From contig NZ_QYRP01000002.1 of the NCBI RefSeq assembly GCF_003600895.1, forward strand, positions 1,302,001-1,366,000: a stretch of DNA of 64,000 bases. Direction: 5' to 3'. This document shows positions 9,693 through 17,531 of this stretch, one piece after another. Numbering within the stretch: position 1 is the stretch's first letter; every line of letters begins with the position of its first letter. The position numbers and the translations under genes were made by a program. The notes below the pieces were generated by a model, which did not search any database, was not told the DNA's origin, and saw only the letters and a program-made list of their open reading frames with translations. Source of the stretch: Nocardioides cavernaquae (GTDB lineage Bacteria; Actinomycetota; Actinomycetes; Propionibacteriales; Nocardioidaceae).

Positions 9693-10676
9693 ATGAAGGC
9701 ATGGCGAGTCAGCGAGCTCGGTGAACCGAAGGACGTGCTCGAGCTGGTCGAGGTCGACGACCCGCAGCCCGGGCCGCGTCAGCTCCTGGTCCGGGTGCTC
9801 GCGTCGCCGGCCAACTTCCCCGACGTGCTGATGTGCCGGGGGCTCTACCAGGTGAAGCCGGATCTGCCGTTCACGCCCGGCGTCGAGCTCTGCGGCGAGG
9901 TTCTGGCCCTCGGTGAGGGCGTCACCGGGTTCGCGGTCGGCGACCGGATCATCGGGCCGAGCGTCCTACCGCATGGCGGCTTCGCGGAGCTGGCGGTCAT
10001 GGATGCCGGCATCTCCTTCCCGGCTCCGCCCGAGCTCGATGATGCAGAGGCCTCCTCGCTCTTCATCGGCTACCAGACCGGGTGGTTCGGCCTGCACCGC
10101 CGGGCTCAGCTGAAGGCAGGGGAGACCCTGCTCGTCCACGCCGGTGCCGGTGGCGTCGGCAGCGCTGCGATCCAGCTGGGCAAGGCCGCGGGGGCCCGCG
10201 TGATCGCCGTCGTCGGCGGACCGGCCAAGGCCGAGGTGGCGCGGGTGCTCGGTGCCGACGTCGTCATCGACCGGCACACCCAGGACTTCGTCGCGGTCGT
10301 GAAGGCGGAGACCGGCGGCCGTGGCGCCGACGTCATCTACGACCCGGTGGGCGGCGAGACCTACCAACGCTCGACCAAGTGCATCGCGTTCGAGGGCCGG
10401 ATCCTCATCGTCGGCTTCGCCGGTGGCGACATCCAGTCCGCAGCGCTCAACCACGCGCTCGTGAAGAACTACTCGATCGTCGGGCTGCACTGGGGCCTCT
10501 ACAACCTCTACGACCCGCCGGCTGTCGCCGAGGCGCACCGCGCGCTGAGCGCCCTGGCGGCGAGCGGCGCCATCCGGCCGCTGGTCAGCGAGCGCCTTTC
10601 GCTGACCGACCTCGCGGACGGCATCCAGCGACTCGGGGACGGCGTCACTGTCGGGCGCGTGGTCTACGCCCCGTAG
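9693..10676 (+). CDS. NADPH:quinone oxidoreductase-like MDR-family enzyme
   Basis: 327-aa zinc-independent medium-chain dehydrogenase. The N-terminal GroES-like domain includes FTPGVELCGEVLALGEGV (about 55-72), and the nucleotide-binding Rossmann segment is HAGAGGVGSAAIQLGKAAG (about 150-168). Zinc-ligand cysteines of alcohol dehydrogenases are not in place, and the protein is similar in length to quinone oxidoreductase (about 325 aa). It reduces quinones or enones with NADPH by family. It follows the SRPBCC gene after 97 bases and is probably in the same transcript. It converges with the Dabb-domain gene with only 7 bases between stops. Confidence 0.85.
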   Translation: MKAWRVSELGEPKDVLELVEVDDPQPGPRQLLVRVLASPANFPDVLMCRGLYQVKPDLPFTPGVELCGEVLALGEGVTGFAVGDRIIGPSVLPHGGFAELAVMDAGISFPAPPELDDAEASSLFIGYQTGWFGLHRRAQLKAGETLLVHAGAGGVGSAAIQLGKAAGARVIAVVGGPAKAEVARVLGADVVIDRHTQDFVAVVKAETGGRGADVIYDPVGGETYQRSTKCIAFEGRILIVGFAGGDIQSAALNHALVKNYSIVGLHWGLYNLYDPPAVAEAHRALSALAASGAIRPLVSERLSLTDLADGIQRLGDGVTVGRVVYAP

Positions 10677-10683
10677 GCGCGAC

Positions 10684-10968
10684 TCACTCCCACCAGTCGC
10701 CGACGGTCCAGTCGGCGTTGTCCCGCATGAACGCGACCGCCTCGGCGTGGTCCGGCGACACCCGGAACGCGTCGAGGGCGGCCTCGTCGACGAACGTCGA
10801 GTCCTCGACGATCACCACACCCTTGCGCTCGTCGACGGACCGCTCGATCACCCACTTGAGGGTGCCCGGCGGCCGGAAGCTGCGCAGCAGCTCCAGCGCG
10901 CGGTCGGCGTCAGCGCCCTCGTGCAGGCGGAACAGGATGACGTGGCGGAGCACGCGATCGTTCGACAT
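10684..10968 (-). CDS. Dabb (stress-responsive A/B barrel) domain protein
   Basis: 94-aa protein with RHVILFRLHEGAD at its start, the typical opening of the Dabb ferredoxin-like barrel, and a C-terminal SPDHAEAVAFM helix with the conserved histidine. Start is ATG 10966-10968 (MSNDRVL); a longer frame runs upstream through the patatin gene in another phase and is not used. Small stand-alone Dabb proteins are dimeric; most have no known reaction. It lies 14 bases downstream of the patatin gene on the same strand and is likely co-transcribed with it. Confidence 0.75.
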   Translation of the reverse strand: MSNDRVLRHVILFRLHEGADADRALELLRSFRPPGTLKWVIERSVDERKGVVIVEDSTFVDEAALDAFRVSPDHAEAVAFMRDNADWTVGDWWE

Positions 10969-10982
10969 GCCCCAGAGGCTAG

Positions 10983-11936
10983 TCAGCCCTCGACGTTGAG
11001 CAGCAAGCGGACCGCCGTACGCCCGACGGCGATCGCCGCACTGATGCTGTCGAGGTCGCTGGAGAGCCGAGAGACGTCGTGCGCGCCGCTCGGCGGCCTC
11101 ACCTGGGTCAACCGCACCTGGTTCGAGGTCTCGAGCTCGCGCAGGCGCTCGTCGTCCTCCCGGTAGGTCACGTGGCCCGCGCCGTGGCTCCGCCCCGCAC
11201 CGCGACCGAACGCCGCGAAGTACGGCGCGAGCAGCGCCCGCTCCACCGCCGATCCCGATCGAGACTGGTCCTCCCGCCGGGTCCGCAGCACCAGGACGTG
11301 CGTCGCGCCCTGGTCCAGTGCGGTGCGATAGGGCACCGCCTCCGCCAGCCCACCGTCCAGCCAGGAGCGCCCACCGAGCCGAACCGGCCGCCCGGCGAGC
11401 AGGGGCATGCAGGCCGTTGCGCGCAGAGCGGTCTGAAGGGAGGCCTGGTCGGTGATGTACGGCGCGAGGTCGGCTGCCTCGCCGGTTCGGGCGTCCGTCG
11501 CGAGGAGGTGCAACGTCACCGGGTTGGCGAGGATGGCCGTGAAGTCCATCGGCGTCAGGTGTTCGTAGACCCCGTGGATCAGGACGTTCAGGTCGACGAG
11601 CGGCCCGCCGCAAAGCAGGCGACGTGGGTCGGTGACCCCCGCCGCCGCGACATCGGGTGACGCCCACGACGGCAGCCACGTCTGCGCCTCGCCGGTCAGC
11701 AGCCACGCCGCGTTGAGCGCCCCGCCCGACGTGCCGTACACCGCGTCGAACGAGCCCGTCAGGCCGAGCTCGTCGAGGGCCAGCGCCATCCCCGCGGAGT
11801 ACGCCGCGCGGTTGCCGCCACCTTCGATCGCCAGCGCGACCCGCCACTCGTCGTCACGCGCACCGGCGACGCTTCCCGCGTCGCGACGGCTGACGATCAG
11901 ATCCTCGACCGAGGGCAGTGCGGGGGTGTTGACCAC
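10983..11936 (-). CDS. Patatin-like phospholipase family protein
   Basis: 317-aa serine hydrolase of the bacterial patatin family, probably a lipid acyl hydrolase. Seen: oxyanion-loop EGGGNRAAYSAG (residues 38-49), nucleophile elbow YGTSGG with Ser70, and the catalytic aspartate in WLDGGLAEA, giving the Ser-Asp dyad. The set of motifs resembles the YjjU-type subgroup. The start GTG 11936 (VVNTPALPSVEDLI) is chosen because the frame upstream to 12110 encodes nothing like the family. No signal peptide. The gene is divergent from the glycosidase gene at 12143 across a 206-bp gap. Confidence 0.85.
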   Translation of the reverse strand: MVNTPALPSVEDLIVSRRDAGSVAGARDDEWRVALAIEGGGNRAAYSAGMALALDELGLTGSFDAVYGTSGGALNAAWLLTGEAQTWLPSWASPDVAAAGVTDPRRLLCGGPLVDLNVLIHGVYEHLTPMDFTAILANPVTLHLLATDARTGEAADLAPYITDQASLQTALRATACMPLLAGRPVRLGGRSWLDGGLAEAVPYRTALDQGATHVLVLRTRREDQSRSGSAVERALLAPYFAAFGRGAGRSHGAGHVTYREDDERLRELETSNQVRLTQVRPPSGAHDVSRLSSDLDSISAAIAVGRTAVRLLLNVEG

Positions 11937-11966
11937 GCAGCGAGCGTAGCTGTCCCACCAAGTGAA

Positions 11967-11976
11967 GAAACGATTC
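11967..11976. promoter_or_regulatory. Near match to the module A LacI operator
   Basis: GAAACGATTC differs at one position from the perfect GAAACGTTTC operator found 2.3 kb away at 14253-14262. It lies in the gap between the patatin gene and the glycosidase gene at 12143, about 170 bases before the latter's start. It could place that glycosidase under the LacI protein encoded at 13119-14177. Confidence 0.35.
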
Positions 11977-12142
11977 CGCAGAGGGAAATCCTCCGGTAGC
12001 GTTCTCCTGTCGGCCTGCGAAAGTGTGCCCGCTTCAGCGACCTGGGCGGCGCACCGCAGGCACGAGATCCGTCGACACAATCGACGCCAATCTGACCGAG
12101 GGCCCGGCACATCACCGGGCCGGATGCGCTGGGAGCAAGGCT

Positions 12143-13102
12143 GTGTTGCGTCTACCTGAAAGCTGGGTCTGGGACTTCTGGCTCCTCGACGACGGCGAGC
12201 GCTATCACGTGTTCTTCCTGTTTGCGTCGCGTGCGCTCAAGGAACCGAACGCGCGCCACTATCGGGCGTCCATCGGCCACGCGGTCTCTGACGACCTGAC
12301 CAACTGGGAGCGCGTCCCCGACGTCATGGTCCGAAGCGATGCGCCGGCGTGGGACGACCTCGCCACCTGGACCGGCTCCGTCGTTCGCCACCCTGACGGC
12401 CGGTGGTTCATGTTCTACACGGGTTCGACCCTCGCGCCGGGGGGCTCCAACATCCAACGGATCGGCTACGCCACCTCGGACGACCTGATGAGCTGGGACA
12501 AGGTAGGCCACTTCGTTCTTGAGGCCGACCCGAAGTGGTACGAGCGTTTCGGCGCCGGGCTGTGGCACGACGAGGCCTTTCGCGATCCCTGGGTGTTCGC
12601 CGACCCTGATGGCGACGGTTGGCACATGCTGATCACTGCGCGTGCGAACCACGGAGCCGGAGGACCGGATGACGGTGTCGATCGCGGTGTCGTTGGGCAT
12701 GCATGGTCGCCCGATCTCGAGCGCTGGGAGCACCGCGGACCGCTGACCAGTCCGGGCGAGGGATTCGGGCAGATCGAGGTTGTCCAGACTCAGGAGATCG
12801 ACGGTCGTCATGTCCTCATGTTCAGCACGGGCGCCGAGCACATCTATGGCGAGCGGGCCGGCGAGGCGACCAGCGGTGTCTGGTACGCCCGGGCTGAGTC
12901 CGCCCTCGGTCCGTTCGACCTCGCGAATGCGCAGCGCATCGGCGGCAAGGAGCTGTACGTCGGCAAGCTGATCCGCGACCGCGACACGGGCGAGACGAAG
13001 TTCCTCGCCTTCGTGACCGATGTCGACGGCGAGTTCGTGGGCGAGATCATCGATCCGATGACGGTCGAGTGGGACGGCGACGGTCTGGTGCTGCGGGCCT
13101 GA
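12143..13102 (+). CDS. Five-bladed beta-propeller glycosidase of the GH32/GH43/GH68 group
   Basis: 319-aa cytosolic protein without signal peptide. It opens with WVWDFWLLDDGERYHVFF (about residues 8-25), where the aspartate sits at the nucleophile position; FRDPWVF near residue 153 is the RDP motif; GQIEVVQ (about residue 210) is the candidate acid/base glutamate. WVWD resembles GH68 levansucrases, but there is no export signal and it is only about 320 aa, so it is more likely a fructosidase-type hydrolase acting on imported sugar. GTG 12143 has GGGAG 7 bases upstream. It converges with the module A LacI gene and may belong to its regulon through the site at 11967. Exact substrate unknown. 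Confidence 0.75.
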   Translation: MLRLPESWVWDFWLLDDGERYHVFFLFASRALKEPNARHYRASIGHAVSDDLTNWERVPDVMVRSDAPAWDDLATWTGSVVRHPDGRWFMFYTGSTLAPGGSNIQRIGYATSDDLMSWDKVGHFVLEADPKWYERFGAGLWHDEAFRDPWVFADPDGDGWHMLITARANHGAGGPDDGVDRGVVGHAWSPDLERWEHRGPLTSPGEGFGQIEVVQTQEIDGRHVLMFSTGAEHIYGERAGEATSGVWYARAESALGPFDLANAQRIGGKELYVGKLIRDRDTGETKFLAFVTDVDGEFVGEIIDPMTVEWDGDGLVLRA

Positions 13103-13118
13103 GCCGAGCGTGTGTGCG

Positions 13119-14177
13119 TCAGCCAGCTGCCGGCGGTGGCGCGACCGACTCGCGTCGGACGATCGGACATTGCATCCGGACGACCTTGCCGTCGCCGTTG
13201 GGCTCCCATGCGACATACGACGTGTCCTGGCCAAGCAGGACCTTGATGGCGAGCTTCCCCATGCCTGCATGGGGAAGCTGCATCGTCGTCAAGGGCGGGT
13301 CGAGCTCGGAGGCGATGAACTCCTGGTCGTCGAAGCCGACGACAGAGATGTCGTTGGGCACGGAAAGTCCACGCTGGCGCACGGCCCGGTAGAACCCCAT
13401 GGCCGCGCGGTCGTTGAAGCAGAAGACGCCGGTCGGGCGCACGTCTTCGGGAAGGTCGAGCAGTTCCCCTCCGCGAACGCCGCCCGCAACGAGCGGGGTC
13501 ACGCGGACGTGGAGGTCCGGATCCGGGGTGATGCCGGCCTCGGTGAGTGCCTGGAAGTAGCCCGCCAGCCGCAGTTTTGAGGCGGCGGTGCCGGTGGCGT
13601 CGTCGAGGTAGGCAATGCGGCGGTGGCCGTTGTCGATGAGCTCGCGGGTCGCTGTGTAGGCAGCGGTGGTCTCGTCGGGCACGATCGAGCGGAAATGGCC
13701 GCTCGTTGCCCGGCAGTTCAGGAAGACGGTGGAGTCCGGCAGTGACGGGATCGGGTCAACTTCCTTGTGGTACATGTGCGCGACCACGAGCGAGGAAACC
13801 TGGTGCTGGACCAGGGAGTCGACTGCCCGCTGAAGGTCCGCCTGGCTCGGTGACTTCCCGATGTTCAGTGTGAAGAGGAGTTGCCCGTTGTCGGCGGCCT
13901 CGTCCTGGGCTGCTGCGAGCATGGCCACCGCGAACGGGGTGGTTGTGACCTCGTCGGACAGGAACCCGATCGCTTGGCTGCTGCGGCGCCTCAGTCCCCG
14001 GGCCGTCTCGTTGGGCTGGTAGCCGAGCTCCTCGGCGGCCTTCTGGACGCGGTCGCGCGTCGACTCCGGCACCCGCACGCCGTCTCGCTGCTTGTTGAGC
14101 ACCACGGAGACCGTTGTGATCGACACCCCGGCACGCGCGGCGACGTCCTTGAGCGTGGGGCGAGAAGACGGGGACAT
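13119..14177 (-). CDS. LacI-family repressor of module A
   Basis: 352-aa regulator. The N-terminal helix-turn-helix TLKDVAARAGVSITTVSVVL and hinge helix region (NETARGLRRRSS) are typical LacI; the C-terminal two-lobed sugar-binding domain has FCFNDRAAMGFYRAVRQRG and VVGFDDQEF. The start is ATG 14177, with AGGAGGT 5 bases upstream; the frame continues to 14267 but that includes the operators. It is divergent from the binding-protein gene, with two operator copies between them, so it is likely the local repressor, relieved by a raffinose- or sucrose-derived sugar (inference). Confidence 0.92.
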   Translation of the reverse strand: MSPSSRPTLKDVAARAGVSITTVSVVLNKQRDGVRVPESTRDRVQKAAEELGYQPNETARGLRRRSSQAIGFLSDEVTTTPFAVAMLAAAQDEAADNGQLLFTLNIGKSPSQADLQRAVDSLVQHQVSSLVVAHMYHKEVDPIPSLPDSTVFLNCRATSGHFRSIVPDETTAAYTATRELIDNGHRRIAYLDDATGTAASKLRLAGYFQALTEAGITPDPDLHVRVTPLVAGGVRGGELLDLPEDVRPTGVFCFNDRAAMGFYRAVRQRGLSVPNDISVVGFDDQEFIASELDPPLTTMQLPHAGMGKLAIKVLLGQDTSYVAWEPNGDGKVVRMQCPIVRRESVAPPPAAG

Positions 14178-14219
14178 GTGCACCTCCTGAGGCGTGGAAG
14201 GAAATCTACATCGAGGGTC

Positions 14220-14263
14220 TTGACATCGAAGAAACGTTGTATCACTGTTGCAGAAACGTTTCT
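14220..14263 (+). promoter_or_regulatory. Promoter with two LacI operators 22 bp apart
   Basis: A perfect 12-bp palindrome AGAAACGTTTCT lies at 14252-14263. A second copy, AGAAACGTTGTA at 14230-14241, matches the first nine bases. Their centres are 22 bp apart, two helical turns, so two dimers would bind one face. TTGACA at 14220-14225 is a -35 candidate directly upstream of the first copy; the -10 is weak. Confidence 0.7.
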
Positions 14264-14311
14264 TCATGTGTCATCCGTCACAAGGCGGAGGCCGATCTCC
14301 AGGAGGACCCC

Positions 14312-15604
14312 GTGGGACAGCACCTGCCCCGTTCGATCGTGAAGGCTGTGGCTGTTGCCGGCGCCACCGCGATGATCGCCACCGGCTGCGCAAAGGCCGG
14401 CACTGGTGGCGGCGACGCCAACACCCTGACCCTGTGGACGCACAACGGCGGCAACAAGGCAGAGCTTGCCATCGTCAAGCAGATCGTCAAGGACTACAAC
14501 GGTAGCCAGGACCAGTACACCGTCGATGTGAAGGCCTTCCCACAGGAGTCCTACAACTCGGCCGTCACCGCCGCGGCGACCTCGAAGAAGCTCCCGTGCA
14601 TCCTCGACACCGACGCACCGAACGTAGCGAGCTGGGCTCGTTCGGGCTTCCTTGCTCCGCTCGACCTGCCTCAGGAAGTGGTGGACAAGAACCTCGACAG
14701 CACGAAGGGCATCTATCAGGAGAAGCTCTACTCGATCGGCTACTACGACGCTGCCCTTGCGGTCTTCGCGCACAAGGACGCGCTTGAGAAGGCCGGCGTT
14801 CGGATCCCGACTGTCGAGGAACCGTGGACGGCCGCTGAGTTCGAGAGCGCCCTGGACAAGATCAAGAAGTCCGGTGACTACGACCACGCCTTCGACCTGG
14901 GCACCGGAGACTCGGGCACGGAGTGGTGGACCTACGGCTACTCCCCGTTCCTGCAGAGCTTTGGCGGTGACCTGATCGACCGCGACGGTTACAAGACTGC
15001 GGACGGCGTCCTCAACGGTGATGCCGCGAAGAAGTGGGCCGCATGGTTCCGCGGGATGGTCACGAAGGGCTACGCGCCCGCGAAGTCCAGCGTTGACGCG
15101 TTCGCGGACTTCCAGAACGGCAAGTCCGCCATGGTCTGGACGGGCATCTGGAACGCCGGCCCGCTCGGCGAGGTCAAGGATGGCGTCGCCCTGCCGCCGC
15201 CGGACTTCGGCAACGGCCCCAAGATCGGTGGCGGTTCGTGGCAGTGGGCCGTCAGCTCCAGCTGCGCCAAAAAGGACGCGGCAATGGACTACCTCGCGTT
15301 CTCTCTCGACCCGAAGTACCTCGCGGAGTTTGCCGACAAGCAGAGCGTCGTCCCGGCCACCGAGGAGGCCGCCGCCATCGCCGGCAACGGCTGGGAAGAG
15401 GGCGGCTCGAAGCGCTTCTTCCTCGACGAGTCCGCTGCGTTCGCCGAGCTGCGTCCCATCACCCCCGGCTATCCGTACCTGACCTCGACCTTTGCCAAGG
15501 CTGCCCAGGACATCATCGCCGGTGGTGACGCGGACAAGATCCTCGACAAGGCCGTGACCGATATCGATGCCGACCTCAAGGCCAACGACAACTACGGCAA
15601 CTGA
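14312..15604 (+). CDS. ABC transporter sugar-binding lipoprotein, CUT1 (module A)
   Basis: 430-aa extracellular solute-binding protein of the family 1 type. The signal peptide ends in the lipobox IATGC, giving a lipid-anchored cysteine near residue 26, followed by a Gly-rich linker. The opening of the mature fold, LTLWTHNGGNKAE, and the later GKSAMVWTGIWN are typical of oligosaccharide-binding SBP_bac_1 proteins. GTG 14312 is chosen for AGGAGG 5 bases upstream. It is the first gene of an operon with two permeases, GH32, MsmX-type ATPase, fructokinase and galactoside genes, so the ligand is probably raffinose, stachyose, melibiose or sucrose (inference from neighbours). Confidence 0.9.
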   Translation: MGQHLPRSIVKAVAVAGATAMIATGCAKAGTGGGDANTLTLWTHNGGNKAELAIVKQIVKDYNGSQDQYTVDVKAFPQESYNSAVTAAATSKKLPCILDTDAPNVASWARSGFLAPLDLPQEVVDKNLDSTKGIYQEKLYSIGYYDAALAVFAHKDALEKAGVRIPTVEEPWTAAEFESALDKIKKSGDYDHAFDLGTGDSGTEWWTYGYSPFLQSFGGDLIDRDGYKTADGVLNGDAAKKWAAWFRGMVTKGYAPAKSSVDAFADFQNGKSAMVWTGIWNAGPLGEVKDGVALPPPDFGNGPKIGGGSWQWAVSSSCAKKDAAMDYLAFSLDPKYLAEFADKQSVVPATEEAAAIAGNGWEEGGSKRFFLDESAAFAELRPITPGYPYLTSTFAKAAQDIIAGGDADKILDKAVTDIDADLKANDNYGN

Positions 15605-15610
15605 CCCGGT

Positions 15611-15655
15611 GGGGCGGGCGGCGGCCCAATGACTGGCTGTCGCCCGCCTCGCCCC
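15611..15655 (+). terminator. Hairpin between binding protein and permease genes
   Basis: GGGGCGGGCGG (15611-15621) pairs with CCGCC-T-CGCCCC (15644-15655): 11 GC pairs with one bulged T. No T-tract follows. It more likely acts as a partial terminator or RNA-protecting stem that keeps binding-protein mRNA more abundant than permease mRNA. Confidence 0.5.
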
Positions 15656-15672
15656 CATCGTCCGGAGGATCG

Positions 15673-16611
15673 ATGTCCACCACGCTTGCCCCCCAAGCCG
15701 CTGCGGCCGGTGCGCCGAGTGGCACGCGCAGCAAGGCCAAGACCCGCTCTTGGGTCGGGTTTACCTTCACGGCACCGGCGCTGTTCCTGCTGGTGGTCTT
15801 CTTCTTCATCCCGGTGGGGCTCTGCTTCACCCTCGCGTTCACCAACGCCCGATTGATCTCTCCGGAGCCGACCCAGTTCACCGGGCTCGACAACTTCCAG
15901 CGACTCTTCGAGGATCCGCTGTTCTGGAAGTCGCTCCGCAACACCGCGTTCTTCGCGATCGTGGTCGTGCCCGTTCAGTCGGCCCTCGCGTTGCTGCTCG
16001 CCATCCTGGTCAATGGCCAGGGTCGCGCCAAGAACTTCTTCCGCACCCTCTACTTCGTGCCGGTCGTGACCTCGATCGTCGTGGTGTCGATCCTGTGGCG
16101 CTTCATGTACGCCCCGCAGGGCCTGGTCAACAACCTGCTCCAGATGGTGACGTTCAACCTCGTCGACGGGACGGACTGGCTCAACAACACCTCCACCGCG
16201 ATGCCCGCCATCATCGTGATGTCGATCTGGCAGGCAGTGGGGTTCCACATGGTCATCTGGCTCTCCGGCCTCCAAACCATCCCGAGCGACCAGTACGAAG
16301 CTGCCGCCCTCGACGGTGCCAGCGAGTGGGACAAGTTCCGCTTCATCACCTGGCCGGGACTCAAGGAGACCCGCACCTTCATCCTGGTCACGATCACTAT
16401 CGCGGCACTCGGCCTCTTTGCACAGATCCAGGTCATGACCAGCGGTGGCCCGCTCGACTCGACCTCGACGGTCGTCTATCAGGCCGTGCGCACTGGCTAC
16501 TCGCAGCAGCAAACCGGCTATGCCTCGGCGATCTCGCTGGTCTTCTTCGCCCTCGTGCTGTCCATCTCCCTGCTCCAGCGATTCCTCACGCGAGACAAGG
16601 ACGTCCGATGA
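15673..16611 (+). CDS. ABC transporter permease, MalF/MsmF-type CUT1 (module A)
   Basis: 312-aa membrane permease with six predicted helices; the first hydrophobic segment (about residues 33-55) follows a charged cytosolic tail. The EAA loop that contacts the ATPase is visible as YEAAALDGASEWDKF near residue 213. TSGGPLDSTSTVVYQ near the C-terminus is the usual MalF/UgpA-type motif. It overlaps the next permease by 4 bases (ATGA). With that permease, the lipoprotein at 14312 and the ATPase at 18838 it forms a complete importer. Confidence 0.92.
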   Translation: MSTTLAPQAAAAGAPSGTRSKAKTRSWVGFTFTAPALFLLVVFFFIPVGLCFTLAFTNARLISPEPTQFTGLDNFQRLFEDPLFWKSLRNTAFFAIVVVPVQSALALLLAILVNGQGRAKNFFRTLYFVPVVTSIVVVSILWRFMYAPQGLVNNLLQMVTFNLVDGTDWLNNTSTAMPAIIVMSIWQAVGFHMVIWLSGLQTIPSDQYEAAALDGASEWDKFRFITWPGLKETRTFILVTITIAALGLFAQIQVMTSGGPLDSTSTVVYQAVRTGYSQQQTGYASAISLVFFALVLSISLLQRFLTRDKDVR

Positions 16612-17531
16612 CCACGACCACCGCCGCCGCTGGCTCGCGGCGAGCTCCGAAGCCGGCACGGAAGATCACCGGCCGCATGATCGGCATGAACGTCGGTCGT
16701 CTGCTCCTCGGCATGTTCTTCGCGTTCCCGATTGTCTTCATGCTGGTCTCATCGCTCAAGCCGGACGAGCAGATCTTCAGTGACATGAGCTCACTCAAGG
16801 CGTTTCTGCCGGTTGGCGACCTGTCACTCGAGAACTACCGGACGACCCTAGACACGGTGCCAGCGTTCCGGTTCCTGCTGAACTCGATCATGGTGTCCGT
16901 GGTGACGGTCGCGCTTGGACTGTTCATCAACAGCTTGGCGGCTTTCGGCCTGTCGCGACTCCAGTGGAAGGGCCGCGGGCTGGTGCTCAGCTTGGTCCTC
17001 GCCACGCTCGTCGTGCCGTTCGAGACGTTCGCCCTGCCGCTGCTCTGGTGGGTCAACCACCTGCCGTGGCTCACCCACCAGGGGTTCACGATCCTGTGGA
17101 CCGAGGGCTGGATCGACACCTACCGCGTGCAGATCCTTCCGTTCGTAGCGAACGCATTCTCGATCTACCTCTTCTACTCCTACTTCCAGAGCATCCCCAA
17201 GGAGCTCGACGAGGCGGCGCGCGTCGACGGTGCGAGCTGGTTCCGCATCTACCGCAGTATCGTCATGCCGCTCTCCGGTCCGGCCATCGCGTCCGTCTCG
17301 ATCCTCACGTTTCTGCCGGCCTGGAACTCGTTCCTCTGGCCGCTCATGGTGGTGCAGACCGAGGAGCTTCGACCGGTCATGCTCGGCGTCAGCTACTTCT
17401 TCCAGCTCAACGTCGCGTGGGGCCCGATGATGGCCTACTCGAGCATGATCACGATCCCCGTGCTGGCGCTCTTCCTCGCCTTCCAGCGCTCCTTCATCGG
17501 CAGCATCGCGTCCAGCGGAGTGAAGGGATGA
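16608..17531 (+). CDS. ABC transporter permease, MalG/MsmG-type CUT1 (module A)
   Basis: 307-aa second permease. A basic N-terminal tail of about 28 residues precedes the first helix (LLLGMFFAFPIVFMLVSS). The EAA loop is ELDEAARVDGASWFRIYRS near residue 203. ATG 16608 overlaps the stop of the first permease, and its own stop overlaps the start of the GH32 gene (ATGA at 17528), so all three are translationally coupled. This ties transport directly to the GH32 hydrolase. Confidence 0.92.
   Translation: MTTTTAAAGSRRAPKPARKITGRMIGMNVGRLLLGMFFAFPIVFMLVSSLKPDEQIFSDMSSLKAFLPVGDLSLENYRTTLDTVPAFRFLLNSIMVSVVTVALGLFINSLAAFGLSRLQWKGRGLVLSLVLATLVVPFETFALPLLWWVNHLPWLTHQGFTILWTEGWIDTYRVQILPFVANAFSIYLFYSYFQSIPKELDEAARVDGASWFRIYRSIVMPLSGPAIASVSILTFLPAWNSFLWPLMVVQTEELRPVMLGVSYFFQLNVAWGPMMAYSSMITIPVLALFLAFQRSFIGSIASSGVKG

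Noticed and set aside
15750..17531. A 593-codon plus-strand frame that seems to fuse two proteins
   Set aside because: The first part is an out-of-phase reading of the first permease; only the part from 16608 is real.
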